Shown piece by piece: positions 21,082 through 31,477 of a stretch of 53,841 nt of DNA (positions are counted from its first letter, which is position 1; each line of letters begins with the position of its first letter). The stretch covers positions 1 through 53,841 of the forward strand of contig WHUX01000295.1 of the NCBI GenBank assembly GCA_015179025.1, written 5' to 3'. The stretch comes from Terfezia claveryi. Taxonomy: Eukaryota; Ascomycota; Pezizomycetes; Pezizales; Pezizaceae. The notes beneath the pieces were generated by a model. The model did not search any database. It saw only the letters and a program-made list of their open reading frames with translations, and was not told the origin of the DNA. A program made the translations under genes and the position numbers.

Positions 21082-21878
21082 GTATTTCTCGTCCTAGCGG
21101 AGAGAACATACACTGTATGACCGGGTAATCGAGAGCTTCAAATTAGGCCTGGGCACGAGACGTCTCGAGACAAGACGGGGCCTGGTCTCGAGACTCTATA
21201 GCTGTTGTCTCGAGACTTTTGGATATCGAGCACCAACCAACACAATCATAACTATATTCGAACTTGCTAGCTAGCTACCTAGTTATTATCAATCATCATC
21301 TTCTTCGCCTTCGACGTCAATTTCCTCTTCTATACCCTCTTCCGCTAAACCTCGCTCTAAAATCATCCGGCGTAGGAGCAGCCGACACAGAAATTTGGCT
21401 CATTGTGCTGATTGTAGATGTAGTACAGGAAGTGCGGATAATGAGCGGAGAAAGAGTATAATGAAGGGAGAAAGAGAAGAAGGAATCTCTACCTTTAAGT
21501 ACCGACTAACACATATATAGAAGCGAAGGCTATCGTAGGCTGCTAAACTGATTGTCGCAATCCATGAAAAGATCTTCGCAGCCACTGAAAAGTTTTCGCA
21601 GCCAATGAAAAATTTTCACAAAAAGTCTCGAGACGTCTCGTCTCGTAAGTCTCGAGACTTAGTCTCGAGATGTCTCGTCTCGTGCCCAGGCCTACTTCAA
21701 ATGAGCAAAGCGGAGCCCATAATAGTGGGAAAAAGGAGGAGGAGGTCTCAAAAGAGTGGAAGTATATTCTTTAGTCCATGCGAGAAGCCTCTGCCATTCC
21801 CGCATGCACATATATAGAACCCCCCAAAAAGTGAACGTATATGCTTCTCTCAAAAAAAAAAGCACTGAACATCATATG
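21082..21878 (+). repeat. Direct repeat, copy interrupted by a hAT-type MITE
   Basis: Second copy of 19786-20013, split at CTTCAAAT by the insertion at 21144-21694. Confidence 0.85.
21144..21694. mobile_element. hAT-type MITE, 551 bp
   Basis: Terminal inverted repeats start TAGGCCTGGGCACGAGACG at both ends, with an exact 8-bp target duplication CTTCAAAT (21136-21143 and 21695-21702). A TAGGSNTGGGCA-like end and 8-bp duplication are diagnostic of hAT elements. Both ends carry clustered palindromic GTCTCGAGAC motifs, probable transposase-binding sites. There is no transposase ORF, so it is non-autonomous. The paralogous site at 19840 lacks it. Confidence 0.9.
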
Positions 21879-24391
21879 TATCACCAATATAGCGAGTGCT
21901 CAGGCAGGTATAGGGGGCGGAGAACACGTAACCCCACCCACACATTGTAGACTCTGAATATGAGTACATTGGCCGTTTTCAGGTACTAGCCGAGCTGGAG
22001 TTATCGGCTAGTATGTGGGTAGTCTAACTGGGTCGCTGTGCACCTCCTCCACCTTCTCCACATCTATGACACTACCACAGCCACCACATGTCAGGCACAC
22101 CCACTGCGCTCCCTTCGAGAACATTACGGCGTGCTATAGCAAATTCATATTCAAAGTGATCGATCTATATCGCTCATGTGTTGAAGGGTACCCACTGGCT
22201 TCGGGAAATATGGCACAGCTGCAATTAGGATATTTTGAGACGTGGTCAAAAGTGCTCTGTACTCCATATTGCCAAGGAGTCGTGATATTAGAATTCATGA
22301 CGATGAGTCTACAGATATATATAGCAATTGTGCTCACCGACGTAGGGAAGAGTGCCGCATTTTGTTGAGAGTACCAGCCACGCTATAAGAGTGCTCAGTG
22401 AGTACAGGCCACCATGAGGCTCTGAGGTCGGCTGATGCTCGCGCTTGCTACAGCCTACCAGATGCTCACCAGTAAGAGACGCCGTAGACGCCCTGGTTAC
22501 GACTACATATGGCTGGGCGTTTGATTTCAGGCCTGAACAGGGTACCCCAGGTAACAAGTGATTACTTTCTGCCTTGTGGTGTAACCACCACTGACCCAAA
22601 TTGTTTTTCATGCTTCTAATTCATATAAGTCCCGCAGTTTAGTGATACTGTATGTAAGGTGATGTACCAAAGCCAGCTGAACTTGTAGTTCACAGCACAC
22701 CATTCGCTCAGTATTAGCCGGCAGTCTGATCGCTTATTACAACCGCACGCTTGCTCACAGAGCACGGCCACCATTACAGAGCTGGACAGCCTCCGATAGG
22801 TATCTAGGATATTACAGCGAAATCCACCTGGCATAATGCAGAGACAAAAGAAGGAGTATGCGTAATTTCTTGCCTTTGAATGTCTTAGTCAATTATTGAA
22901 TATACATAAACACAGAAATAAAATGGCGCCTAGGAAATTTAGCTGAATTATTACATGAAGCATTGGTACCGTGAATAATTCACCGTTTTAACACCCGATC
23001 GCGTTTGGGTCGTCCACGTCGACGTCAAATGCGGCTAAATTAATCCATGCCGCGGGCCGATCCGTACTCCGCCGCCCTTTGGTCCCAATGCAACTAATCG
23101 CTGTAGTTTCACCGCCGCCTCCATGCATGCATGAATGCCGATGTCAACCAGACATTTAGCCCAGTCGTTTGAACTGTCCTTTTTTTTGTGGCAAAACTAA
23201 CTTCTGTGTTCTCAGCTTAGGACCTACAATAATTATTGAAGAGGTCACGAGGAGCGGTTTAAGTTTCCACTGGCGGAGCCGCAGCTTGTTCTCGTGATCG
23301 ACATCGCAGTAACTATCACGTTTCCTTGGTGTTATGAATGTACCTACTTATATTACATAATATCATGTTTATCTGAAGGTGAGGCCTGTCTCATACCAAG
23401 ACCCGAGCAAAACAGTAGGCCTTCGATAATAACCTCGACGCAGTCTTCCCTTATTTGTATCGGAGGCACAACTAGCTACACCTCAATACGCTACAAAAGA
23501 AAATAACGGGTACGAAACTAATTTAGATGGAGGAGTACAGTTGTCACGAGTTTGGTATCACTTACCGCATACTCAAGCGCAAACCGCGGTAAACACAGCC
23601 GCAAAATCACGAAAGGTCCAATTCATGCGGCCCCACAACCAACAACCCTTAGTGGCGCGGTAGCAACCCCAACGTTTTACCTATACTGATTGGGCTAGCG
23701 AATTGTTATTATTGGTATAGTCAAATACTTGTTCCGACAAAAGGAACCAATGCCCCGCAAGACCCTCCATGTCGGTAGGTCGTGCAACCAATACTAAGTA
23801 CGCTTTCTGCGGGTGCGATAACCCGTTCGCGCAGCAGGCGCCCCAAGTCTTTTCCGTGGGCCTATCGTGACTTGCTAAACTCGAATTGCAGTCATTCTCA
23901 ACATCAGCCACAACTGAGAGCTTCGAATATCTCGTCGACCACGATCGACATAATCACCGACTAGCTACGTGTACAACGCTAAAAGATCTTAGATGGCGAT
24001 GTCGATACCATGTCGATACCATGTCTCTACTCTGCCAGTCGGAACGTTGATACAGTAGGTTCAAAACTCCTTAGTACTTAGTATGTATCCATTTTCGAAA
24101 TTAATTTCCGCAAGAATTCACAATAATCTGAAGCCCTGTATGTTTCCTGGAGGCTCAGTTTTCAGAATGTCTTACAAGATGTGTGGGGTTTTTGATAATA
24201 TAGCTATGTATAAAGCTCTGGGTATGCCAGGTATACTTTGCAAGCAGCTGCTCCCATATCCATTCCTCAGATACAATATCCTTTTCATACAACAACTTCC
24301 TACAGCATACCCGCCCACGACTTGCGGACCCAAAACACATAACCAGCCTATTTTCCCTTGCAAAATTTATAAATAACCAATTTTGAATACA
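21879..24391. other. Long stretch without a supported gene
   Basis: Several open frames of 60-117 codons occur (such as 22015-22368), but they overlap on both strands, lack motifs and have atypical composition. A CpG-rich patch lies at 22990-23130. Just before the next gene are possible TATA-like sites (TATAAAG at 24209, TTTATAAATA at 24366). Confidence 0.35.
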
Positions 24392-25528
24392 ATGGCTGCA
24401 ATGAGACAATCCTTAAGTAACCCACAGCCAATCGCTCCCGCTACAGAGAGGGTAATTCTAGCTCTTCTACGTCCATATATCAGGCTTCTATGCCTAAGCG
24501 AGCCACAACTTGCTTATGATGAACACAACAGCTTCGTGGGAAAACAGCGTCTGAAAGAAAGTCTCATGAGTCAATTGCCAATGCAAGAGTTGGAGGATGT
24601 GGGTTACAATGACTTGAATGTGAGGGTATTATTGAATGAGATGTTGCGGAGTCGAGATCATGGGTTAACGGAAGAGTTGATATTGGAAGCCAAGCGAAGG
24701 AAGGATGGTAAAAATATGGACAGTATGGGAGGACTCTCACCGATAGCCGTCGGTAACATGGCTGAGGTCAACCCTCAAGCCTATAAACAGACAACTCCGC
24801 TCCCAATTGACCTCCAAAATCAACTCCTCACACTCCTGCAGCAAAGGCTTGAATTCGCATGCTACGGTTTCGTTAGATCCCACTATCCGTCCATCTTCTG
24901 GCGTAAACCAGCTTGGGAGACCTCCCCTCTCGCCGCTGAATTGACTCACTGGATACATGAGATAAGCCGGGAGTTACGGAAATGCTGTACTAGTGATAAC
25001 GGAACCACCACCGACGCAGTGAATGAGATCGAAGACCTGATTTCTATATTGCGGGAATTAAATGGGGTTCGGCATGACTCCGTGCACCGGAACAATGTGG
25101 ATGCGGAGAAGATACTGAAGTATGTCCGTTTAGGGTATAGGGTGATTTTCATTTTTCGTGGGTGGACCTTTTCTGCACATGGTCCAATCCATAAGTGGCA
25201 GGACCGTGACCTAAGTCAAATACAGAGTGAGCTTGGTATATTAGAGGGAGAGCTTGAAACTCTCATGTTCAAATTCCACAAGGGGAAGGCCGCCCTAAGG
25301 GAGAAATGGACAAAGCAAGGTCATGAAGCGGAATCGCTTCAAAGTATGGAAAAGGATCTGCAGTATAGTGAGGCGGAGGAGATGGAGGAACTACTTCGGC
25401 GGTTAACTTGGAAACTATGGGAGTTCGGAGCTGATAATCACCTATTGCGCGATCGGGCACACACACCTTGGCTGAGAATTCACACAGAAAGTGCAGCATG
25501 GCCCAATGACGGATCTTATATTTCGTGA
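24392..25528 (+). CDS. Hypothetical 378-aa protein with an HEPN-like R-x4-H motif
   Basis: Intact single-exon gene. The ATG at 24392 has A at -3 and G at +4; a TTG nine bases upstream was not used. Layout: a 1-60 helical lead, an acidic/basic segment 85-115, a region 140-200 rich in aromatic residues (FACYGFVRSHYPSIFW), then IEDLISILRELNGVRHDSVH (213-232) running into RNNVDAEKILKYVRLGYRVI. A helix ending R227-x4-H232 followed by a second helix is the HEPN nuclease-fold signature, and I recall similar RHxxVHR blocks in uncharacterised fungal proteins. Residues 275-345 are a charged coiled coil. No signal peptide or membrane span. RNA cleavage is an inference only. It is the one host-like gene here without visible damage. 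Confidence 0.7.
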   Translation: MAAMRQSLSNPQPIAPATERVILALLRPYIRLLCLSEPQLAYDEHNSFVGKQRLKESLMSQLPMQELEDVGYNDLNVRVLLNEMLRSRDHGLTEELILEAKRRKDGKNMDSMGGLSPIAVGNMAEVNPQAYKQTTPLPIDLQNQLLTLLQQRLEFACYGFVRSHYPSIFWRKPAWETSPLAAELTHWIHEISRELRKCCTSDNGTTTDAVNEIEDLISILRELNGVRHDSVHRNNVDAEKILKYVRLGYRVIFIFRGWTFSAHGPIHKWQDRDLSQIQSELGILEGELETLMFKFHKGKAALREKWTKQGHEAESLQSMEKDLQYSEAEEMEELLRRLTWKLWEFGADNHLLRDRAHTPWLRIHTESAAWPNDGSYIS

Positions 25529-26184
25529 CTTCTCAGGTTGAACTATGAGAATTAGGCGTCATCACAGTGAGTTCGACTCATTTCTTTCTTGAAAAAAAAG
25601 CTTACAAATTCTAATGGATGAGGTTGTAAGGCATCACGATGCAGTGCATTTTCAATAGCCGGTAGCCATATACGCCATTCCACCTGAATGAATGAAATGT
25701 TCAGCATGCTGAACTTGGGAGCTCCGGTTGACCGCCGGCTGGGGAGCCCACATGATCTAAAATTCCTAGGGGGAAAATTTAGGGCAGGCGTGTCCATGCT
25801 AGTGCATGGCAGCCATATGCGGATTATTCAGTCAACATAGGCGGTCGAATTCTTGGATTACTCCAATGATTACTGCCTCGAGACTTGTGAACCATTGCAG
25901 TATTTAGACTGGTTGGAGCTCGAGTCCGTGGTTGGCGTGTGGGCGTCGGTAGGAGTTGTGTTAACGTTGGCGGATTTGTGATTTAGAAACTTGCGCGAGT
26001 GTAGAGATGTCGTCGACTTATGTCATGTGCAGTACGGTTTTGCGATGTTTATCTACGATTATATGAGCAAGATTCCCAAAAGTTTCGCATTTTGATGAAT
26101 TTTTGTATTTATATCATTATTCGTACGGAGAAGTACATATCTATTCATTTGCCCTAGATCGGTATCCATTCAAATACCTAGTTT
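25529..26184. other. Unassigned stretch
   Basis: No gene supported. An 81-codon reverse-strand frame (25797-25552) has no motif. The 3' UTR and terminator of the 24392 gene should lie in the first 200 bp, but I see no distinctive signal. Confidence 0.3.
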
Positions 26185-26800
26185 TTATTTATTTATTTAT
26201 TTTTTAATTCTCATTACTCATATGCGGTCCCGTTAGGGGGACCATGGTGAGCCACCCGGAAACCGTGGATTCAGGAAAAGCTGCCAGGTCCGAGCTAAGT
26301 ACAACTAAATATAGGGTGTGGTGTGGGGGCCCCATCTGTCATTAACCGGATGCTTACCCTTGTGGGGCCTGATTGGATTCCGACTCACTAAGGAGCTCGT
26401 AAGATAAAACAGTAGACAGATAAAACACAGGGAACTGAACAGGGAGCTAAAACTAAGTGAAACTCGTAAAAATAAAACCGTGAGCAGGGAACCAAGTAAA
26501 CTCGTAAATATAACGCTAAGTGAATTCGTAAGTGTGAACCAGGACTATCATGGATGTCGTGAGAAGGTGGAAAAGCTCGATATAACGGTTAATCGGGCTC
26601 GCTATGAAGGTAATTGAAGAATGCCTCCGTCACGTCAAAGACATCCTCTCCCGCCCACCTTCCTCCACTCCGGCTTATCCAGACTCTGTCCATGTATGCT
26701 TGTTTCCCAGGAGCTCGCTCAAACCGTGGGCACTCGAAAGTGATGTGAACACCTAGATCAAGTAGTCTGTATAGTAGTTCTGTTTTGTAAAGCAATAGAT
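26185..26800 (-). mobile_element. 5'-truncated LINE: ORF2 finger plus 3' UTR
   Basis: Reverse strand: 26795-26589 encodes LLDLGVHITFECPRFERAPG, the C-terminal His/Cys finger of LINE ORF2, ending at 26589. About 300 bp of 3' UTR follow, then the terminal block with CGGGTGGCTCACCATGG, the CCCC/GGGG hairpin (26225-26245), GCATATGAGTAATGAG and an AAATAAATA-type tail (26185-26210). This copy connects the tails at 12115 and 16003 to a LINE ORF2. Confidence 0.7.
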
Positions 26801-27643
26801 ATATACAACCCTCTTAGGGCGACTCTATGTTGCACAAATCAAAGAGCAACAAGAATATCGCTCCTAATAGGTTCTCCCCAACCGCGCACGCAATACAATG
26901 CGAAATAAGAGGGTATACTTGGAAGATTCAAGGCACTTAGATCTGTATACAATACATATAGGTACCGGTATACTTGAACATTAGAGGGATTTCGCAAACT
27001 ATCTTACTATCGTTATGGCTACCGTCCAAAAATTAGCGGGAGAAAACAAAAGCGGTTTCGCAAGGTCTAATGTTAAATGTTAAGTGCCATCAACGGCAGC
27101 GGCTGCAAATGAAACTCAGATTGTAGCTAAGGCATTAATGCAATAATGTATTTTCCCAATCTCGTCTTTTAAAAGATCACGGATTTAACCTAAAGGCTTT
27201 ATCGGTGCTCTCCTGGGTGTAGAATACAAAGGCGAAAAAGTTTAACTTTTTCTTCTTCTGCAAGTCTTACTCTATCACCAGTTCTACCGCTCGGGGTTGC
27301 TCGAGGTTGGCATTCTGTTGCTTGAGATAGCGCTCAAAATAGGAGGTTGCAGAGGGTAATTTGTGTTTGAAATATGCTACGAGATAACTCGCCCCTGGAC
27401 TTTGAAGAGGAGCTAGATTTTAAGAGCTGAATTGAGATTTTGGATGTGTTCTAATCTATTTGGAGCAAGCGCAAGAGGGTTATGTACTGTATGTACTTGG
27501 CATTGATGGTTAATAAGCAAAAGTGTAGTCGGGTTGCCATGGAAACTGAAAACAACAACCAGCCAGAAAACTTAAGCAGTCGTATAGCCGAGAAGTTTAT
27601 AGAGCTAACCTTCTTTGGGTTATTTCGAGACTATAACCTTTTT
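26801..27643. other. Unassigned stretch
   Basis: AT-rich and without a supported ORF; a 63-codon frame at 27482-27673 runs into the MITE at 27644 and is not credible. Confidence 0.3.
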
Positions 27644-27729
27644 AGTCTGGTTGGCACATTACGACCAGACTAACATTACGAGTGTGTGTGTTGTGCAACC
27701 AGCTATAACCTTTATGTGCCAACCAGACT
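27644..27729. mobile_element. 86-bp mini inverted-repeat element
   Basis: AGTCTGGTTGGCACA at 27644-27658 is the exact reverse complement of TGTGCCAACCAGACT at 27715-27729. The same 14-bp end, GTGCCAACCAGACT, occurs alone at 6789-6802, 11250-11263, 12928-12941 (reverse) and 40358-40371 (reverse). No certain target duplication was found. Confidence 0.65.
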
Positions 27730-27812
27730 GAACCCTTTTCGGTGACAACGATCGGTCATTTTCGATTAATGATACAAAAAGAGTGACTTGTGCATTAAGT
27801 AGGCATCTGGGG

Positions 27813-29617
27813 TTTTTTTAATTTTTTTTAGAGTCTATATACCGATTCGACTTAATAAGGTCATGCGGCAGTCCCGTTCGAAGACTTGATACACCCACGG
27901 AACAACGGGTTTATGAAAAACCCACAAACCTCCACCGCCACGCCCCTTCACGGCCCTCCCCCTGACTGTAATATCCTTCCCATTCTACTTACATTGACTT
28001 AGAGATTTAATTGGGTAAAGAAATCCTCCACCCGATCCATGACAACCTCCCTGTCTTCTCTTTTCTCTCTTCGCATCCATACCTCCTTATCATCCGCTTG
28101 CTCCCAAGTGCTCTACCTTCTTCCCAGCCATTCCCCTGCGGGGCATACCAGGGCCACATAATTGCCGGTTTCCAACTCAAGACATTCCGTACATGTTGGA
28201 TCCTCATGGTTATCTAGTGTATACCTCTACCACCCTAATCTCCCTTTCCCAGTCTGACATTGAGTATAGTTGATAAGTGCCTTCCTGTTCCATTTGAGCA
28301 CTCTTCCTTTTTCTGTCCCAACGACCTCCCTTTCTTTCTTACTTTTCCTTGTCCTGGCCTGCTTTAAACCCCCTTCTGTTACCAGTATGGTTCGGACCTC
28401 TACATACCTCTGTTCCTCTCTTTGCCCTCTTGTCTGCCTCCTCATTCCCGAAAATCCCTACATGAGCCTTAACCCACCCCAGGGTTACTGCATCTAGTTC
28501 GAGTTTTTCTTGACGTTTCTTGATATCATTAACTACCCATTGTAGATGTTTTGTTCGTGCCTTGCCTCTTCTTCCTGCACTTTTGGCTGCTGCAATTGCT
28601 GCCTGGGAATCTGACAACAAAATAACTTTTTTGTCTTTTGGTTCATTCTCGAGAGCCCTTCTAAACCCTGCGACCTCTCCATTCCACACTGTAGCCACCT
28701 TTCCTAAACCCATGTCGCCTCCGTTTGTCTTTTCCGGATTCCACCACCCTCCCCCTACTCTTCCCTCATCATTCATACTACCATCCGAGAACACTACTGA
28801 ATGGTCGACCCCTAGTTCATGAATCTTTCCTTGCCACACCTCTTTTTTATCCTTTTCTGAAAGTCCCAATATAACTTCTGGGATCTTAGAAAGTTCACAG
28901 GGCCCTCCAAAACTAAGTCTCATCCTTCCTTCCTGTACCATCTCCTCCGCTCTACTCAAAAGAGTTGTCACTGCAGTTGGGACTCCTCCGTCCTCATCTC
29001 TGATAAGGTCTCCAACAGCAGTTGGATCCCTAAGGATCTGTCCTAGTAATCTCGCCTGTCCTGCCCCCACCGCTGTTCTTAGACTTTTCCACTCCTGCGA
29101 TCTGACTAACTAGCTCTCTTTTCGACCCTCTTGTAGCTCCCGTGCACTTCCTCAAAGCCTGATACTGGAGCTTTTTGAACTCTTTTTCCCAATCCCGTTG
29201 ACCTCTCCATCCTAGCCATGAACCCCATAAGGCAATTGCCCTGATCATTCCGGTGTATAGGCCTCTCCAGCTTGTGGGGCTTATACCCCATTGAGAGTTC
29301 CAATCCCATTGCATCTTCCCAACATCGACCTTGCTTTCTGGATTCTTGCCTTCCAGTGCTCTGTAAATGTAAGGCTCTCGTCCATAATGATGCCCAACCA
29401 CTTTACCATCTTGACCTCCTTATGTTTCTTCCTCCTCTTTGTTCTTAAGACCAACCACTCGTGCTTTGACTCTTCCAAAGGTAGCTTATAAGTTCGAGCT
29501 ACCCTATTAATAATACCATCAACAACTTGAAGCAAAAGATCCATATCCACTGTTTTTGCCTGAACCTCATCCCAAGCACATAAACCTGCATGGATATCAT
29601 CCACATAAGATGGAAGC
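27813..29617 (-). mobile_element. 5'-truncated Tad1-like LINE with target-site duplication
   Basis: AGGCATCTGGGG is found at 27801-27812 and 29618-29629, bracketing the insertion. The 3' end is marked by a T-rich tract at 27813-27830 (poly(A) in sense). Reverse-strand coding order: the reverse transcriptase YVDD motif near 29600, thumb/connector, RNase H, and a Cys finger near 28180. The 5' break lies immediately before YVDD, so most of the reverse transcriptase never arrived. Confidence 0.9.
28007..29617 (-). pseudogene. LINE ORF2 C-terminal half: RT end, RNase H, zinc finger
   Basis: Reverse-strand pieces in order. 29617-29281: PSYVDDIHAG and WLGIIMDESLTFTEHW, the end of reverse transcriptase. 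29280-29075: ALWGSWLGWRGQRDWEKEF. 29070-28339: a complete RNase H with all four acidic positions (FSDGSMNDEG, GEVAGFRRAL, LLSDSQAAI, GNEEADKRAK) and the GWVKAHVGI His. 28207-28007: the C-terminal finger (CTEC...ETGNYVALVCP, where Asn replaces the usual His). Frameshifts fall at about 29285, 29075 and 28330. The intact 243-codon RNase H frame suggests a fairly recent copy. Close relatives of its last motif lie at 143-330 and 7558-7826. Confidence 0.85.
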
Positions 29618-29967
29618 AGGCATCTGGGGTTAAAACACAGCGAGAACTTCCGATGGCTTAGGTCACTGTGGTATGCTAGTAATATGCAGTCGGAGCTTTT
29701 TATTAATATTACTCGGAAGATGGAATTGCTCATATATAAGCGGGACGGGAATGTTCCTTCATGAATACCAAACGCCATTATCTCTAGATCCGACGGGCTT
29801 ATTTTTGTAAGAAAATAAGCTTACTGTAAGGAAATATCTCTACCCTTCTTGACTCGTATCCAAATGATGGCTTTTTCGGTGTCTAACTCTCATCAACTTT
29901 AGTCTACGTTTGCGCATTTCAGCCATCGATATCGTTATTATATCAGTACTTTTGAGGTACAGCAGCC

Positions 29968-31256
29968 ATGCCGGAGACAATCAACACTAGATATGACACG
30001 GAAAAGACCCAGAGCCAGTTGCCCGAAGATGTAGGTACTAGTTCTGTGCCGAATATTGAGGAAAAGGATCCAGAGGAACACGAGGTTCCTCCCGACGGTG
30101 GGCTTCATGCCTTGCTATGTGTGCTAGGTACATTATTCTGCCAGATCTCTTCTTTCGGATTTATCACTGCGTAAGTGATGTCTCGATATCTATTCCCCCG
30201 TGGCGATGCGCTGATATACATACTTCCCACTTCAAGCTGCGGTATCTTCCAAACCCACTACGAGCTGGTTCTCCTTATAGACTGTGCCTCTAGCTCTATA
30301 GCTTGGATCACAACTATTCAACTATTTCTGATATATATCCTGGGCGGAATAATCGGAATCCTAGTCGATGCCTTCGGCCCTCGGATATTCATCATAACTG
30401 GCTCGTTGATATCCGTGTTTGGGTTATCTATGCTCAGCCTGTCGGCGAAGTACTGGGAGGTACTGCTATTCCAGGGAGTAGTGTATGGAATGGGTGCGGC
30501 GGGGTTGATTTTACCAGGCATTGTGACGATGGGGCAGTGGTTCACGACGAAGAGAGGGCTTGCAATGGGGCTGGTGGCGAGTGGGAGTAGTGTTAGTACG
30601 TTAAGGATCTCAGAGCAGCTCATTAAAAAGTGAAAACATCAACAGCTGACTGGTATAAGGTTGTGTAAAAACTGAATAGGGGGAGTAATATTCCCGTTCA
30701 TGATTATGGAATTAATTTATCGACACGGATTTCCTACTGCCGTGAGATGGACAGCTTTCTTCCTGGGGATTATATTGGGTATTGCATGTATTTGCGTCAG
30801 CCCACCATTTCCACCTAAAGGGAAAGAGCGGAGGGTTTCAGGCATCTCCTGGATTGGATATACTGTGGGCTGTTTCTTTATCATGTAAGACAAGCCCAAA
30901 TACGAATTCTGGCTTTATTGGGGATTATCTGCTAATTGGAAATTGACAGCTGGGGTTTGTTTGCACCTTTCAACTATCTGCCGCTGATGGCGCTGAAAGC
31001 TGGGTTCTCAAACGACCTTGCGCGATATTCGATTGCAATTACAAAGTGAGTGTTTACCTGAAAATGCATATGTGAAGACTCACGCTTGAGAATAATGCCA
31101 ACAAAAATTTGATGTAGTGCCGCTTCCATCCCAGGAAGAATTCTTCCCGCGTTCATCTCAGTCCATGTTGGACAATGTGTGCCGTAGCTATGGCCTCCGG
31201 ATTGTCCATCCTTGGGTTTTGCCGCGAACCACTCCTTTTCCGGAACCTATTCCCTC
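29968..31256 (+). pseudogene. Monocarboxylate-type MFS transporter gene, broken
   Basis: Fungal MCT-like (MFS) membrane transporter. Exon 1 (29968-30170) has a hydrophilic N-terminus and the family start PPDGGLHALLCVLG. Intron 1 is 30171-30236 (GTAAGT...CAAG). Exon 2 reads CGIFQTHYE, SIAWITTIQLFLIY, LVDAFGPRIFIITG, GVVYGMGAAGLILPG and WFTTKRGLAMGLVASGSS, giving helices 1-5. Exon 3 starts near GGVIFPFMIMEL (30690), but no GT/AG pair joins it in frame; one more G in the G5 run at 30679 would. Exon 4 (WGLFAPFNYLPLMALKAGFS) and exon 5 (AASIPGRILPAFIS) follow normal small introns. After VGQCVP a TAG and frame change end the family match, so roughly the last five helices are unreadable. Acid transport was the likely original role. 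Confidence 0.7.
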
Positions 31257-31477
31257 GAACTCACCGTGCTGGCCGTGCATCACCTACAAATCAAAGTCGT
31301 CATCCATGAGCTCTAGTTGCAGTCTGATGCGTGATGAGTTAAATCCATTCTTACGGAGCGGGTTGGAGGGTTCCATGTGGAAAGATATTGCATTTGACAG
31401 GTTATTTGAGGATGCCGGCGGCTCTGGTAATGCCTCACAAATAGGTACCTTCTTCTAACCAAGATCATATCACGATA

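Noticed and set aside
22015..22368. 117-codon forward frame
   Set aside because: No motif, poor composition, overlapped by reverse frames of similar length.
25552..25797. 81-codon reverse frame after the 378-aa gene
   Set aside because: No motif, weak start, likely chance.
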